A stretch of 64,000 nucleotides of DNA from Oscillospiraceae bacterium (GTDB lineage: Bacteria; Bacillota; Clostridia; Oscillospirales; Acutalibacteraceae). Each line of letters starts with the position of its first letter. The first letter of the stretch is position 1. Under the pieces are notes generated by a model, which searched no databases, was not told where the DNA came from, and saw only the letters and a list, made by a program, of their open reading frames with translations. The DNA is taken from the NCBI GenBank assembly GCA_031270605.1, contig JAISXG010000084.1, positions 16,656 to 80,655 on the forward strand, given 5' to 3'. The position numbers were made by a program, and so were the translations under genes. Positions 9,534 through 17,233 of the stretch are shown piece after piece.

Positions 9534-9573
9534 TTTTTTATAATAACCTTTGACCAACGAAAGGATTGAGAAG

Positions 9574-9810
9574 ATGATTTACGAAAAGGTGGCCACTTTT
9601 ATTTCAGAGCAGTTCAATATTGATGAGGACGATATCAACGAAGATATGACATTTGAAGAAATCGGCGCAGATGAATTTGACATTGCCGAGCTTGCCTCTG
9701 CCATTGAGGGTGAGTTTGACATTGAGCTGGGTGAAGATGAGGTTTCTGACCTGAAGGATGTCGCGGGGCTTGTAAAGCTTGTGAAAACCGCAGTTGAGCT
9801 GTCGCATTGA
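9574..9810 (+). CDS. acpP: Acyl carrier protein-like, lacking the phosphopantetheine serine
   Basis: The 78-residue acidic four-helix protein aligns along its length with acyl carrier proteins: IYEKVATFISEQFNIDEDDI, then FEEIGADEFDIAELASAIEG and EFDIELGEDEVSDLKDV. In ACPs helix 2 begins with Asp-Ser-Leu, and the Ser receives 4'-phosphopantetheine. Here the codons read GAT GAA TTT, so it is Asp-Glu34-Phe and no nearby Ser could replace it. It therefore cannot be a conventional acyl carrier unless another residue is modified. The ATG at 9574 has AAGGA eight bases upstream; a TTG eight codons earlier is less likely. Position between plsX and rnc is that of the housekeeping acpP. Either a second ACP elsewhere does fatty acid synthesis or this one has another role. 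Confidence 0.85.
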   Translation: MIYEKVATFISEQFNIDEDDINEDMTFEEIGADEFDIAELASAIEGEFDIELGEDEVSDLKDVAGLVKLVKTAVELSH

Positions 9811-9899
9811 TTCTTGATTTGGCCGGCAGGGTTTTGCCGCTTGCCCGGCACAAAAGGGATTTGTATCTCAGGGCGCCCGCTTGAAAGGATATTTGTCAC

Positions 9900-10571
9900 A
9901 TGACGGAATTCGAAAAGACAATCGGCTATGCTTTTAAAAAGCCCGGGTTTTTAACCCAGGCTTTGACGCATTCGTCTTATACGAATGAACGACCGGACTT
10001 TAAAAGCAATGAGCGTTTTGAGTTTTTGGGCGATTCGGTCTTGGGCATGATTACGGCTGAATATTTCTTTAAAAGCCGCAGAAGCTGCCCGGAGGGTGAG
10101 TTGACTCGCCTGCGCGCCACGGCTGTTTGTGAAAAGTCCCTGAGCCTGTTTGCAAAAGAAATTGGGCTTGGGCGCTATTTGCTGCTTGGCAAGGGTGAGA
10201 TTAATACAAACGGCAGCGAACGCCCTTCGATTCTTGCGGATGCGTTTGAGGCGCTGATTGCGGCGATCTATCTGGACGGCGGCATGGGCGCCGCAAAGAA
10301 GTTTGTGCTGCCCTTCATTGAAGGTGTTGCGGCGGAGCATGATGCGTTCAGCGATTATAAAACCATTTTGCAGGAAGTGATCCAGCAAAATCCGGGTGAG
10401 GCGCTTGAATATATGCTCATCAGCGCAAGCGGGCCTGACCATGACAAATCGTTTGAATTCGAGGTGCGGCTGAACAGCAACGTGATTGGCCACGGCAAAG
10501 GCAGCAGCAAAAAACGCGCCGAACAACAGGCGGCGAAAGAGGCGCTGTTGCTCATGGGTTACACATTCTGA
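9900..10571 (+). CDS. rnc: Ribonuclease III
   Basis: The 223-residue endonuclease cleaves double-stranded RNA, chiefly pre-rRNA. The signature NERFEFLGDSVLG is at about 38-50 with the catalytic Glu and Asp, the second metal-binding cluster is DAFEALIAAIYLD near 115, and a complete double-stranded RNA-binding domain (DYKTILQEVIQQN to GSSKKRAEQQAAKEAL) ends the protein. Start ATG at 9900 follows GAAAGGA. It closes the plsX-acpP-rnc operon; smc and ftsY, which often follow, are not here. Confidence 0.96.
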   Translation: MTEFEKTIGYAFKKPGFLTQALTHSSYTNERPDFKSNERFEFLGDSVLGMITAEYFFKSRRSCPEGELTRLRATAVCEKSLSLFAKEIGLGRYLLLGKGEINTNGSERPSILADAFEALIAAIYLDGGMGAAKKFVLPFIEGVAAEHDAFSDYKTILQEVIQQNPGEALEYMLISASGPDHDKSFEFEVRLNSNVIGHGKGSSKKRAEQQAAKEALLLMGYTF

Positions 10572-10646
10572 ACAGTAACATGACATAAACATATCAACAG
10601 CCGGAGTTTGTCACAGGATTATAGTTACATATAAGGATGTGGACAG

Positions 10647-11447
10647 ATGAAAAAAGTAATTTCTATTGTAATGTTACTATTGGCGATTTTCGCACTGGCC
10701 GTTGTCTTCTATCTTAAAAACAGGGCGGATACAGAACTGTCGCCCGAAGTGAATGACAACTCCTATACCGCAACCGTCAGTGACACTTCCGCCACGCAGA
10801 CGGTGACTGAGAGCACCACGCAGGCGGTTTCAGAGGGTGGGGACACCATCGAAATACTGCCCGCGTCTGTGGAAATCGCGATTTCAGAGCAGGATTTTCT
10901 CATGACGCTTGTGAACCGGAAGTACCGCATGCCGGACGGTTATCCGCTTGATCTTGCCCCGTGCATCCCCGGGGGAGACATTGAGCTTGAAGCTCGGGCC
11001 GCAGAGTGGTACACGAACATGTATAACGCCGCAAAGGCCGACGGTATCACGCTTACGCCCTATTCGGGCTACCGGCGCTATTCTACACAAAAAAGAAATT
11101 ATGAAAACAAGACGCAATATTATTTGGATCAGGGCTATTCTCAGCAGGAGGCGCTGACCCTCGCCGCGCGTATTATCATGCCGCCCGGCAGCAGCGAGCA
11201 TAACCTGGGGCTGGCAATGGACATTTGCGGCACAGACTACGATTTTGACCAGACAAAGGAATTCAAATGGCTTTCGGCGAATGCAGAGGCCTATGGATTT
11301 ATTCTGCGTTATCCAAAAGAAAAGCAGCACATCACGAAGGTTGTCTATGAACCGTGGCACTGGCGTTATGTGGGTGTTGAAAACGCGAAGCGGATCAATG
11401 CCAGCGGATTGTGTCTGGAAGAATATTTGGGCAGGGATGCCGGATGA
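10647..11447 (+). CDS. Membrane-anchored D-Ala-D-Ala carboxypeptidase, VanY/peptidase M15B
   Basis: The 266-residue protein has one N-terminal membrane segment (about 5-24), a Ser/Thr-rich linker to about residue 75, then an extracellular M15B domain. Zinc-site motifs are visible: SGYRRYSTQ, MPPGSSEHNLGLAMDI (ligands His and Asp) and YEPWHWRYVG (catalytic Glu and third His ligand). Such enzymes trim the terminal D-Ala from peptidoglycan stem peptides. No vanR/S/H/A/X genes are nearby, so this is a wall-maturation enzyme rather than a resistance operon. The Shine-Dalgarno AAGGATG precedes the ATG. It converges on the MFS gene across a shared terminator. Confidence 0.92.
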   Translation: MKKVISIVMLLLAIFALAVVFYLKNRADTELSPEVNDNSYTATVSDTSATQTVTESTTQAVSEGGDTIEILPASVEIAISEQDFLMTLVNRKYRMPDGYPLDLAPCIPGGDIELEARAAEWYTNMYNAAKADGITLTPYSGYRRYSTQKRNYENKTQYYLDQGYSQQEALTLAARIIMPPGSSEHNLGLAMDICGTDYDFDQTKEFKWLSANAEAYGFILRYPKEKQHITKVVYEPWHWRYVGVENAKRINASGLCLEEYLGRDAG

Positions 11448-11452
11448 AAAAG

Positions 11453-11486
11453 AAAAAGACAGAACATGACGGCTTCTGTCTTTTTT
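11453..11486. terminator. Bidirectional terminator between vanY-like gene and MFS gene
   Basis: AAAAAGACAGAA and TTCTGTCTTTTTT form a 12-bp stem with a nine-base loop. A on one side and T on the other side serve both converging genes; it overlaps the last codon of the leftward gene. Confidence 0.85.
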
Positions 11487-12666
11487 ATTTTTTGTGTGTA
11501 GGCAATGCCGCAATTCCCACAATCAGCGCCGCCGGGAAAACAATTGCCGCCAGAAGCCCGCTTTGCAGCCTGCCTCCTGCCGCGCCCGAAACAAGCCCCA
11601 CGGTGGTCGGGCCGAGTGAGCAGCCGAGGTCGCCCGCCAAGGCGAGCAGCGCGAACATGGCCGTGCCGCCGCGCGGGCAGCTTGCGCTTGCGATTGAGAA
11701 GGTGCCGGGCCACATCATGCCCACGGCGACGCCGCACAGCGAGCAGCCGACGAGCGAGAGCAGCGGCTGAGGCGATAGAGAAGCGAGCAGGTAGCCGACA
11801 ATGCACAGCCCGCCGCTGGCTGTCAGAACGGCATGCAAATGGATTCTCTCACTGAATTTTGCGTAGAAAACGCGCGTGAGCCCCATCAGCGCGGCAAACA
11901 TGCAGGGCCCCGCAAGGTCGCCCGCCGTTTTTGAAACATGCAGCCCTGCCTCCGCGAATGCGGAAACCCATTGGCTCATGGCAAGCTCGGAAGCGCCGGC
12001 GCACACCATAACAACCCCGAGCAGCCAGAACAGCTTTGTTTGAAACAGTTGCCTGATGCCCATGCTCTCACCCTCTTCGTGGAGTCTGGCAATGGGCACG
12101 CGCGAAAAATAAAAGGCGTTGCATAGCGGAATCAGAGCCCAAAGCAGGGCGAGCGTTTTCCAGTTTTGAATGCCCACGGTTGTGAAAAACAGTGTGGAGG
12201 CAAGCACGACAAACACATGCCCCCAGCAATAAAACGAGTGCAGCAAGCTCATTGCCGCGCTCTTTTTTTCTGTTGGGCAGGCCTCCACGATCGGGCTGAC
12301 GAGCACCTCAAGCAGCCCGCCACCCATGGCATAAAGCCCCACGGCGAGCAACAGCCCCGTATAGGGGTCTGCAAAAAGCTCCGGCAGAACCGCAAGCCCG
12401 GCAAGCCCCCCTGCCGCAAACAGGTGCGCGGCCACGATGGCGGGCCGGTAGCCGATTTTGTCAACAAACTTTGCGCACAACAGGTCAACTGCGAGCTGAA
12501 TCAAAAAGTTCACCGTGACAAGAAAGGTTAGCTTCGACAGCGAAAGCGCGTAAGAGGCCTGAAAGGTGAGAAACAGCAGGGGCGTGAAATTGTTGATGAC
12601 GGCCTGTGTGATATAGCCGATATAGCTTGCATAAAGCGTGTGGGTGAAATTGTGTTTGATTTTCAT
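11485..12666 (-). CDS. Major facilitator superfamily transporter
   Basis: The 393-residue integral membrane protein has about twelve hydrophobic segments and the MFS inter-helix motif region KFVDKIGYRP after helix 2. Glycine-rich stretches (GLYAMGGGLLEVLVSPIVEA) recall the sugar/fucose-permease-like branch of MFS. Start is the ATG at 12666; a TTG three codons upstream is possible. The gene is alone and faces the vanY-like gene. Substrate cannot be assigned. It is not in the drug-efflux 14-helix class. Confidence 0.85.
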   Translation of the reverse strand: MKIKHNFTHTLYASYIGYITQAVINNFTPLLFLTFQASYALSLSKLTFLVTVNFLIQLAVDLLCAKFVDKIGYRPAIVAAHLFAAGGLAGLAVLPELFADPYTGLLLAVGLYAMGGGLLEVLVSPIVEACPTEKKSAAMSLLHSFYCWGHVFVVLASTLFFTTVGIQNWKTLALLWALIPLCNAFYFSRVPIARLHEEGESMGIRQLFQTKLFWLLGVVMVCAGASELAMSQWVSAFAEAGLHVSKTAGDLAGPCMFAALMGLTRVFYAKFSERIHLHAVLTASGGLCIVGYLLASLSPQPLLSLVGCSLCGVAVGMMWPGTFSIASASCPRGGTAMFALLALAGDLGCSLGPTTVGLVSGAAGGRLQSGLLAAIVFPAALIVGIAALPTHKK

Positions 12667-12949
12667 ATAAAACAAAACCTCGGGCCGTGCGGGCGGCGTG
12701 CCCTCTGCGCCGGGAATCCTTTCTTTTGTGAGCGGGGGTATATTTCATAAATTATAGTATTGTGAAAAAGTTGCAAAGTCAAGGAGTTTGCGGCAGAAAA
12801 CAGAATAAAGACTGGTTGCAGAAAAAACGGAGCGCCGTGCGGGTGTGTTTGCCGCAAGGATGTTTGCAGTGGGGGCGGACGCGTGTGTGCTACTATCTTT
12901 TTGAAAGCACCGGAGACGGTGCAAAGATGAAAGAAAGAAGGATCAGAAC

Positions 12950-13423
12950 ATGAATAAGAACCTGCAGTATTTTATGAGAGAATCGGCCAAAGCGGAGAGC
13001 ATTGTCAGCGTGCCGGGCATCGAGAGCATCAAGGACGAACACGGCGAAGTCGTGCCGTTTGAGGTGAAAAAGCTGTCACGCAAGAGCGTTCAGGAGATTT
13101 TTGCAAAATATGAGACACAAGAAATCGTCTATGACGCAAACAAAAAACCCTATGTGGTGGACGGCGAGGTGGTTTGCCGCACAAAGACCGACCACGCGCG
13201 CGCCGTGCGCCACCTGATTGTTGAGGCGCTGCAGTACCCGAACCTGAAAGACCCCGCCCTGATGGACTTTTTCAACTGCTATGACATCACGGACATGCCG
13301 CTCTTGGTGTTTCCGCAGGCGGACGAGTACGCACAGGTTGTGGACGTTGTGATGCGCACACTCGGCTTGCGCGGCGCGTCTGACGAGCAGGACCGTGAGG
13401 TAAGCGACGCAAAAAACTCATAA
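12950..13423 (+). CDS. Phage tail assembly chaperone, XkdN-like, zero-frame product
   Basis: The 157-residue product resembles the XkdN-type tail assembly chaperones (TAC, gpG analogues) of Bacillus PBSX-like and Clostridial myophage-type tails: MNKNLQYFMRESAKAESIVS at the N-terminus, a KFxxKxLSRKSVQEI-like segment, and LIVEALQYPNLKDPALMDFF near residue 100. TACs bind the tape-measure protein during tail-length determination. The Shine-Dalgarno AGAAAGAAGGA precedes the ATG. The stop at 13421-13423 lies just after a canonical -1 slippery sequence that opens a second frame (see 13417-13572). No capsid, terminase, sheath, baseplate or integrase gene is next to it, so this is an orphan tail gene in the window. 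Confidence 0.75.
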   Translation: MNKNLQYFMRESAKAESIVSVPGIESIKDEHGEVVPFEVKKLSRKSVQEIFAKYETQEIVYDANKKPYVVDGEVVCRTKTDHARAVRHLIVEALQYPNLKDPALMDFFNCYDITDMPLLVFPQADEYAQVVDVVMRTLGLRGASDEQDREVSDAKNS

Positions 13424-13440
13424 AGCGCCGCGGTTCGGTG
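13397..13440 (+). promoter_or_regulatory. Programmed -1 ribosomal frameshift signal
   Basis: Three standard elements are in register. A Shine-Dalgarno-like GAGG (13397-13400) lies ten bases before the heptamer A AAA AAC (13411-13417), read in the zero frame as GCA AAA AAC. Eight bases later, CGCCG/CGGTG (13426-13430 / 13436-13440) can form a short stem. A -1 slip continues at CTC (13417). Confidence 0.85.
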
Positions 13441-13572
13441 GAATGGTGGGCGCATTATTTGTGGCAAAAGCACGGCCTTCATCCCCGGGAGTTTTGTGAA
13501 ATGAGCGTTCGGATGCGGGCGTTTTATATTGCTTCGGAGCTTGCGGCGGCCGAAGAGCGTTCTTCCCGCTGA
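13417..13572 (+). CDS. Tail assembly chaperone -1 frame extension (gpGT-like)
   Basis: After a -1 slip on A AAA AAC the ribosome reads 51 further codons to the TGA at 13570-13572, giving a 207-residue fusion. The extension contains SVEWWAHYLWQKHGLHPREF followed by MRAFYIASELAAAEER, which is the type of sequence found in the T part of tail chaperones, so the second frame is under protein-level selection and is not random. It has no good start of its own. In lambda and many other tailed phages the GT fusion bridges the tail tube protein and the tape measure. Confidence 0.8.
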   Translation, partial: LIKRRGSVEWWAHYLWQKHGLHPREFCEMSVRMRAFYIASELAAAEERSSR

Positions 13573-13590
13573 ACGGATGGGGTGGGGCAA

Positions 13591-13622
13591 AAAAGAGCAG
13601 CCGGGTTTTCGGCTGCTCTTTT
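13591..13622. terminator. Hairpin terminator copy 1 (AGAGCAGCCG family)
   Basis: AAAAGAGCAGCCG and CGGCTGCTCTTTT form a 13-bp perfect stem with a six-base loop. It can stop the tail chaperone transcript and, from the other side, the leftward lipoprotein operon. Near-identical copies stand at 17179 and 18306. Confidence 0.9.
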
Positions 13623-13692
13623 GTTCTAATTATTTTAAGCAAAAGTAAAGCAAATGCTGGCTGTCTAGGGAAATATTGCACAACAATAGTTT

Positions 13693-14238
13693 CTAAGAAT
13701 CCAAAGGCTCATCTGGTTTTATATCTGGCAACTCTTTATTTGTCGGTGAAAATTCCTGCATAACCTGCTCAAGTGTTCTGTCACCCGTGGAAATCTCAGG
13801 GAAATTATTGTTATTAATTTTTCCATCTTCGAAACTTGAGGATGTCCACTGTATCTGTTTGGACTGCTCATAATCGACCATGATATGCACATAAAGCAAC
13901 TCTTCTTTCTCTAGTTGCAATGCATCCCGGCAAACCGTCATGGCGTCAAAGATATATTGACCAAGGTCATGGATTTCAACAGACTTTACCCAAACCCCGA
14001 TCTTAATTTTATCATTTCGGTCTGTTTGCCGCTTCACTATAATGTATAAAGCCGAAAGATGGGAAGTAACATAATTTTCTATAGCAGCCGTTGCGTTATC
14101 AGTCACCGCGTATTTTGAATCCCCTGGAGAAGCAACATAGACAGAGTCTTTTGATATTATTTTTGTAAAGTTACTAATATCACAAGCGGTTGAAAAAATA
14201 AGCAGTAATGCAAGTAAAGAAAAGATTATCTTTTTCAT
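13693..14238 (-). CDS. Lipoprotein A, single copy of a ~130-residue repeat unit
   Basis: The 181-residue product has a lipoprotein signal (MKKIIFSLLALLLIFSTACD, Cys at about 19) and so is probably anchored outside the membrane. I do not recognise the family. It has one copy of a unit found twice in each of the lipoproteins at 14295-15239 and 17234-18184. The unit markers are LGQYIFDAMTVCRDAL, QWTSSSFEDGKI and FSPTNKELPD. The gene follows lipoprotein B with a 56-base gap and a run of eight G as ribosome binding site, so B and A form one leftward operon that ends at hairpin copy 1. Base composition is AT-rich compared with the housekeeping genes. Confidence 0.8.
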   Translation of the reverse strand: MKKIIFSLLALLLIFSTACDISNFTKIISKDSVYVASPGDSKYAVTDNATAAIENYVTSHLSALYIIVKRQTDRNDKIKIGVWVKSVEIHDLGQYIFDAMTVCRDALQLEKEELLYVHIMVDYEQSKQIQWTSSSFEDGKINNNNFPEISTGDRTLEQVMQEFSPTNKELPDIKPDEPLDS

Positions 14239-14294
14239 GGAACAACCCCCCCCATTATATTTGGAAAGAGAAAAAATGGACTATATGCAATGCT

Positions 14295-15239
14295 TTATTT
14301 CAGATTTTTATTATCGGGGGAATAAAATGCAACCACATCTTTAAGCGAAATGTCCTTCCCGTCCTCGGGGAAGATGCCGTTGAAATCATCCCAGGCGGTG
14401 CCGTTCACAAAATCATCGGTGATCCACTGCATGCTCTGTTCTGCATTCTCTTTACCTTTGAGCATCATCGTTGCAGTAAACCGCTCTATTTTTTTATCTG
14501 TCATTTTCATGGCTTCTTTACCGACTTCCACCGCGTCTTGAATGATTGCGCCGAACTCCTGGGAGGCAAACCGTGTTGCGAACACCTCAATATACAGCTC
14601 ATCGGGGTTATCGCGGCCGTTTTCCACAAGAACATAATCAATACCACTGATGTTCCTGTCAAGAAATTCCTGCAGTTCAAGCAACTCAGGCGAGAAGTCT
14701 GTTTTATCCAGATCATATAGTGCATATGGGTCTACGGGGATAAGCGGTTTGAATTTCGGTAAATCTTTATTCTTTGGGGAATATGTTTCAACGACTTTTT
14801 CTAGAGGCATCGTTTCAGATGAGGAGGTAGAAAGTGTTCCTAATTTTCCCTCTTTAAAATTTTCTGTGCGCCAAAACATTGATTCCCCGTTTTCATAATG
14901 TGCCATTATAAAAACATAAGATAACTCTTGTTTTTCATTCTTAATAGCTGTCTCACAAATGCGTGTACAGTCCTTGACAATCTGGCCAAACCTGTATATT
15001 TCTGTGGATGAGCTGCCAATGTCAATGATTATTTTTTTGTTAAATATACTTTTCCGTGTCACTGAAATATGATCTAAAAAAAGATATGTTTCAAGATATT
15101 TTTCTATTTTTTCAGTCATCTTATCCGTGACATTAGATTCCGGCGTTCCTAAGGCATCATTCACAACCGTATCCATAAAATTGCAGGAAGTCGAGGTGAA
15201 AAGCAAGAATACAAGAAAAAGAGCCGTCAGTTTTTTCAC
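14295..15239 (-). CDS. Lipoprotein B, two tandem repeat units
   Basis: The 314-residue lipoprotein (signal ending in TSTSCN) is of unknown function. It contains two copies of the unit described for lipoprotein A. Copy 1 has FGQIVKDCTRICETAI, FWRTENFKEGKL and YSPKNKDLPK; copy 2 has FGAIIQDAVEVGKEAM, QWITDDFVNGTA and YSPDNKNLK. Copy 2 is very similar, even at DNA level, to copy 2 of the lipoprotein at 17234-18184, whereas copy 1 has diverged more. GAGGAGGG precedes the start. It is divergently transcribed from the tape-measure-like gene at 15323 and has its own strong promoter. Confidence 0.82.
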   Translation of the reverse strand: MKKLTALFLVFLLFTSTSCNFMDTVVNDALGTPESNVTDKMTEKIEKYLETYLFLDHISVTRKSIFNKKIIIDIGSSSTEIYRFGQIVKDCTRICETAIKNEKQELSYVFIMAHYENGESMFWRTENFKEGKLGTLSTSSSETMPLEKVVETYSPKNKDLPKFKPLIPVDPYALYDLDKTDFSPELLELQEFLDRNISGIDYVLVENGRDNPDELYIEVFATRFASQEFGAIIQDAVEVGKEAMKMTDKKIERFTATMMLKGKENAEQSMQWITDDFVNGTAWDDFNGIFPEDGKDISLKDVVAFYSPDNKNLK

Positions 15240-15271
15240 AGTGAAACCCTCCTCGAAAGAATTATAAGAGC

Positions 15272-15300
15272 ATTATAAACAAATGTTTTTAATAAGTCAA
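15272..15300 (-). promoter_or_regulatory. Promoter of the lipoprotein B-A operon
   Basis: On the minus strand TTGACT (15300-15295), a 17-base spacer and TATAAT (15277-15272) lie about 33 bases before the start of lipoprotein B. It lies in the 83-base divergent gap shared with the gene at 15323. Confidence 0.8.
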
Positions 15301-15322
15301 TAAGAAGAAAGGAATTTTATTT

Positions 15323-17098
15323 ATGCAAAGAACTATGGAAGAAAATATTTTAAATGGCATACAAAATGAAAATGATTTTAAAAAAATATTAACAAAGTGG
15401 AAGGATGAAATAATAGAAGCAAAGGAAGTTGTTTTTGATTGGACCGAAGAGGGTCTAGATGGATTACAGGAAGTACATGGCCAGGCAGATTTTATTGATA
15501 AGATATATGAATATTATGGATTTAAAATAGGCCCTGAAATATATTCAAAAATCATGGATGGACTTGATAATGTATTTTTGATTTGGAAAGTGTATAAACA
15601 TTTGAGAAACATTTACAATACGGTAACTGATAGTGGTGATTATGTGATAGATCGGGCGCTCAAAGAACCTCCTTCAGACTTTGAGGAGGCATTTCAAGAT
15701 TTAAGTGATTTTATCCAAATGGGTTCAGGGTTTGGACTTCCAGGGTTTCTTGTCGATAAAGGCTTAGAATTAGGATCTTATCTGATAGATGCGATATGGG
15801 AATTTTTGCCGAGTTCAAAGAAAAAAATAAGAGAAGTTTTTGGATATGATAACGATGTTATCGATATAGTATATGAGGTGGGCAAAAAACGCAATACAAG
15901 AGCGACGAGAGACCAAGATATTACAAGAGAAGATTATGATAGATATAACGAGAAAATAAGCGAATGGAAACCGGCTTTTAAAAATGTGCATAATGGAAAA
16001 ACAGAAGAAGTTTTACAAAACATACTTGCCGAAAAAAATAAAACAGAAAGTATTATTCAAGGTACGAAAGAGGTTATACAAGTTTTAAATGACCGCTTCA
16101 ATGAGATTGCATTTGAACATAATTCTGTCCCTTTCAGCAATAATAGCGAACCTACTTCAAATGGTACAAAAATAATTGAATACCCGCTCTCTATTGGAGA
16201 TTTTATTCAAGGGGGATATGAGTATATTAACCACAAAAGCACACAAGGAACATCAAATAGTGAATCAAGATTAACAGAAGAAGAGTATCTGGGGATAGAA
16301 CAATATCTAATGAAAGAAATTAAAGAAAAAAATGAAACAGTTGACCAGTCAGAGGCGTGGCTGAGAAAGGTCAAAGAATATCTGGCTTTGTATGAATATC
16401 TTAAAAAAGCTGAAGAAGAGAAAAAGAGCCAATACCGGCAGGGTGCTCCATATAAAGATATTCCGAAAGCTTTGCAGGCTTGGAAAGGAAATGATAAGCA
16501 AATTGCAGCGTCTTCAAAAGGGGACTTAAACAGTGCCAAATCTATTATTGACCTTATAAATGAAAAAGGAGATGGGTTAAGTTATCCTCAAATATTTGAA
16601 GTGATATCGCCAGAAGATCTTCCTCGTTCTTCAACAAGGCGTTTTATGAAGGATATGGCTAGAATGGAAGGGAATAAAAAGACATATGAGATTTATTCTT
16701 CTCAGGCAATCGGCACCACAAATGCCGGCAATTTGTTCCTTGCGGGTGAGGAGGGGCCGGAGCTTGTGGTTGGCGCGGGAGGCAGCCGGGTATTTACCGC
16801 CGGTGAAACAAAAAATATCATTTCGCGCGCCTATGAGAACAGCTTCAGCATCGACCCGCGCTATGGCGAGTTGCTGATGCAAAAACAAAAGGAGAAACAA
16901 CAAGAACGCGAAAAAGCATCGACATCGGTTAGCAAAACCATCAAACTGGATATCGGCGGATATGGCGCCATCAAGGTTGACAGGGGAATTTCAGAAGGGG
17001 ATTTGCTTGAACTTGTGAGGGAAAATCTCTCCCCCATTCTTGTGGACGTGCTCAGCCGCGAAGTGTTTGAAGAAGGCGACGGCAGCTACGACTATTAA
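15323..17098 (+). CDS. Chimeric protein: AT-rich N-terminal region fused to a phage tape-measure C-terminus
   Basis: The 591-residue product falls in two parts. Residues 1 to about 455 are AT-rich in DNA, acidic, largely helical, with one more hydrophobic stretch (GFGLPGFLVDKGLELG near 135-150) and a coiled-coil-like region (EEYLGIEQYLMKEIKEKNE onward, about 315-380). I recognise no family there. From about residue 465 the DNA becomes GC-rich and the protein reads NAGNLFLAGEEGPELVVGAG, then SRVFTAGETKNII, and ends VFEEGDGSYDY. Those are typical of the end of phage tail tape-measure proteins in Clostridial myophage-like tails. At 591 residues it is on the short side for a tape measure. The ATG follows AGAAAGGA. 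Adjacent genes are lipoproteins, not other tail genes except the chaperone 1.8 kb upstream. Confidence 0.75.
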   Translation: MQRTMEENILNGIQNENDFKKILTKWKDEIIEAKEVVFDWTEEGLDGLQEVHGQADFIDKIYEYYGFKIGPEIYSKIMDGLDNVFLIWKVYKHLRNIYNTVTDSGDYVIDRALKEPPSDFEEAFQDLSDFIQMGSGFGLPGFLVDKGLELGSYLIDAIWEFLPSSKKKIREVFGYDNDVIDIVYEVGKKRNTRATRDQDITREDYDRYNEKISEWKPAFKNVHNGKTEEVLQNILAEKNKTESIIQGTKEVIQVLNDRFNEIAFEHNSVPFSNNSEPTSNGTKIIEYPLSIGDFIQGGYEYINHKSTQGTSNSESRLTEEEYLGIEQYLMKEIKEKNETVDQSEAWLRKVKEYLALYEYLKKAEEEKKSQYRQGAPYKDIPKALQAWKGNDKQIAASSKGDLNSAKSIIDLINEKGDGLSYPQIFEVISPEDLPRSSTRRFMKDMARMEGNKKTYEIYSSQAIGTTNAGNLFLAGEEGPELVVGAGGSRVFTAGETKNIISRAYENSFSIDPRYGELLMQKQKEKQQEREKASTSVSKTIKLDIGGYGAIKVDRGISEGDLLELVRENLSPILVDVLSREVFEEGDGSYDY

Positions 17099-17178
17099 CC
17101 CCCGGCCTTTTTGCTTGAACACAGGAGTAGTCCCAAAAAGATCAACTCTATTTCTTCCTTCTTTTATCTAGCAATAAC

Positions 17179-17209
17179 AAGAGCAGCCGAGGTTTTCGGC
17201 TGCTCTTTT
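17179..17209. terminator. Hairpin terminator copy 2 (AGAGCAGCCG family)
   Basis: AAGAGCAGCCGA pairs with TCGGCTGCTCTT (12 bp) and is followed by TT. The sequence is nearly the same as copy 1, including the GGTTTT loop. It ends the tape-measure-like gene from the left and lipoprotein C from the right. Confidence 0.88.
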
Positions 17210-17233
17210 ATTTTTTAATTGTGATTGACTAAA

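Noticed and set aside
10647..11447. Vancomycin resistance determinant
   Set aside because: The VanY-type domain is common in wall maturation; no other van genes are present.
12950..17098. A complete or inducible prophage
   Set aside because: Only a tail chaperone and a tape-measure C-terminus are present. No integrase, repressor, terminase, capsid, portal, sheath, lysis gene or attachment repeats were seen.
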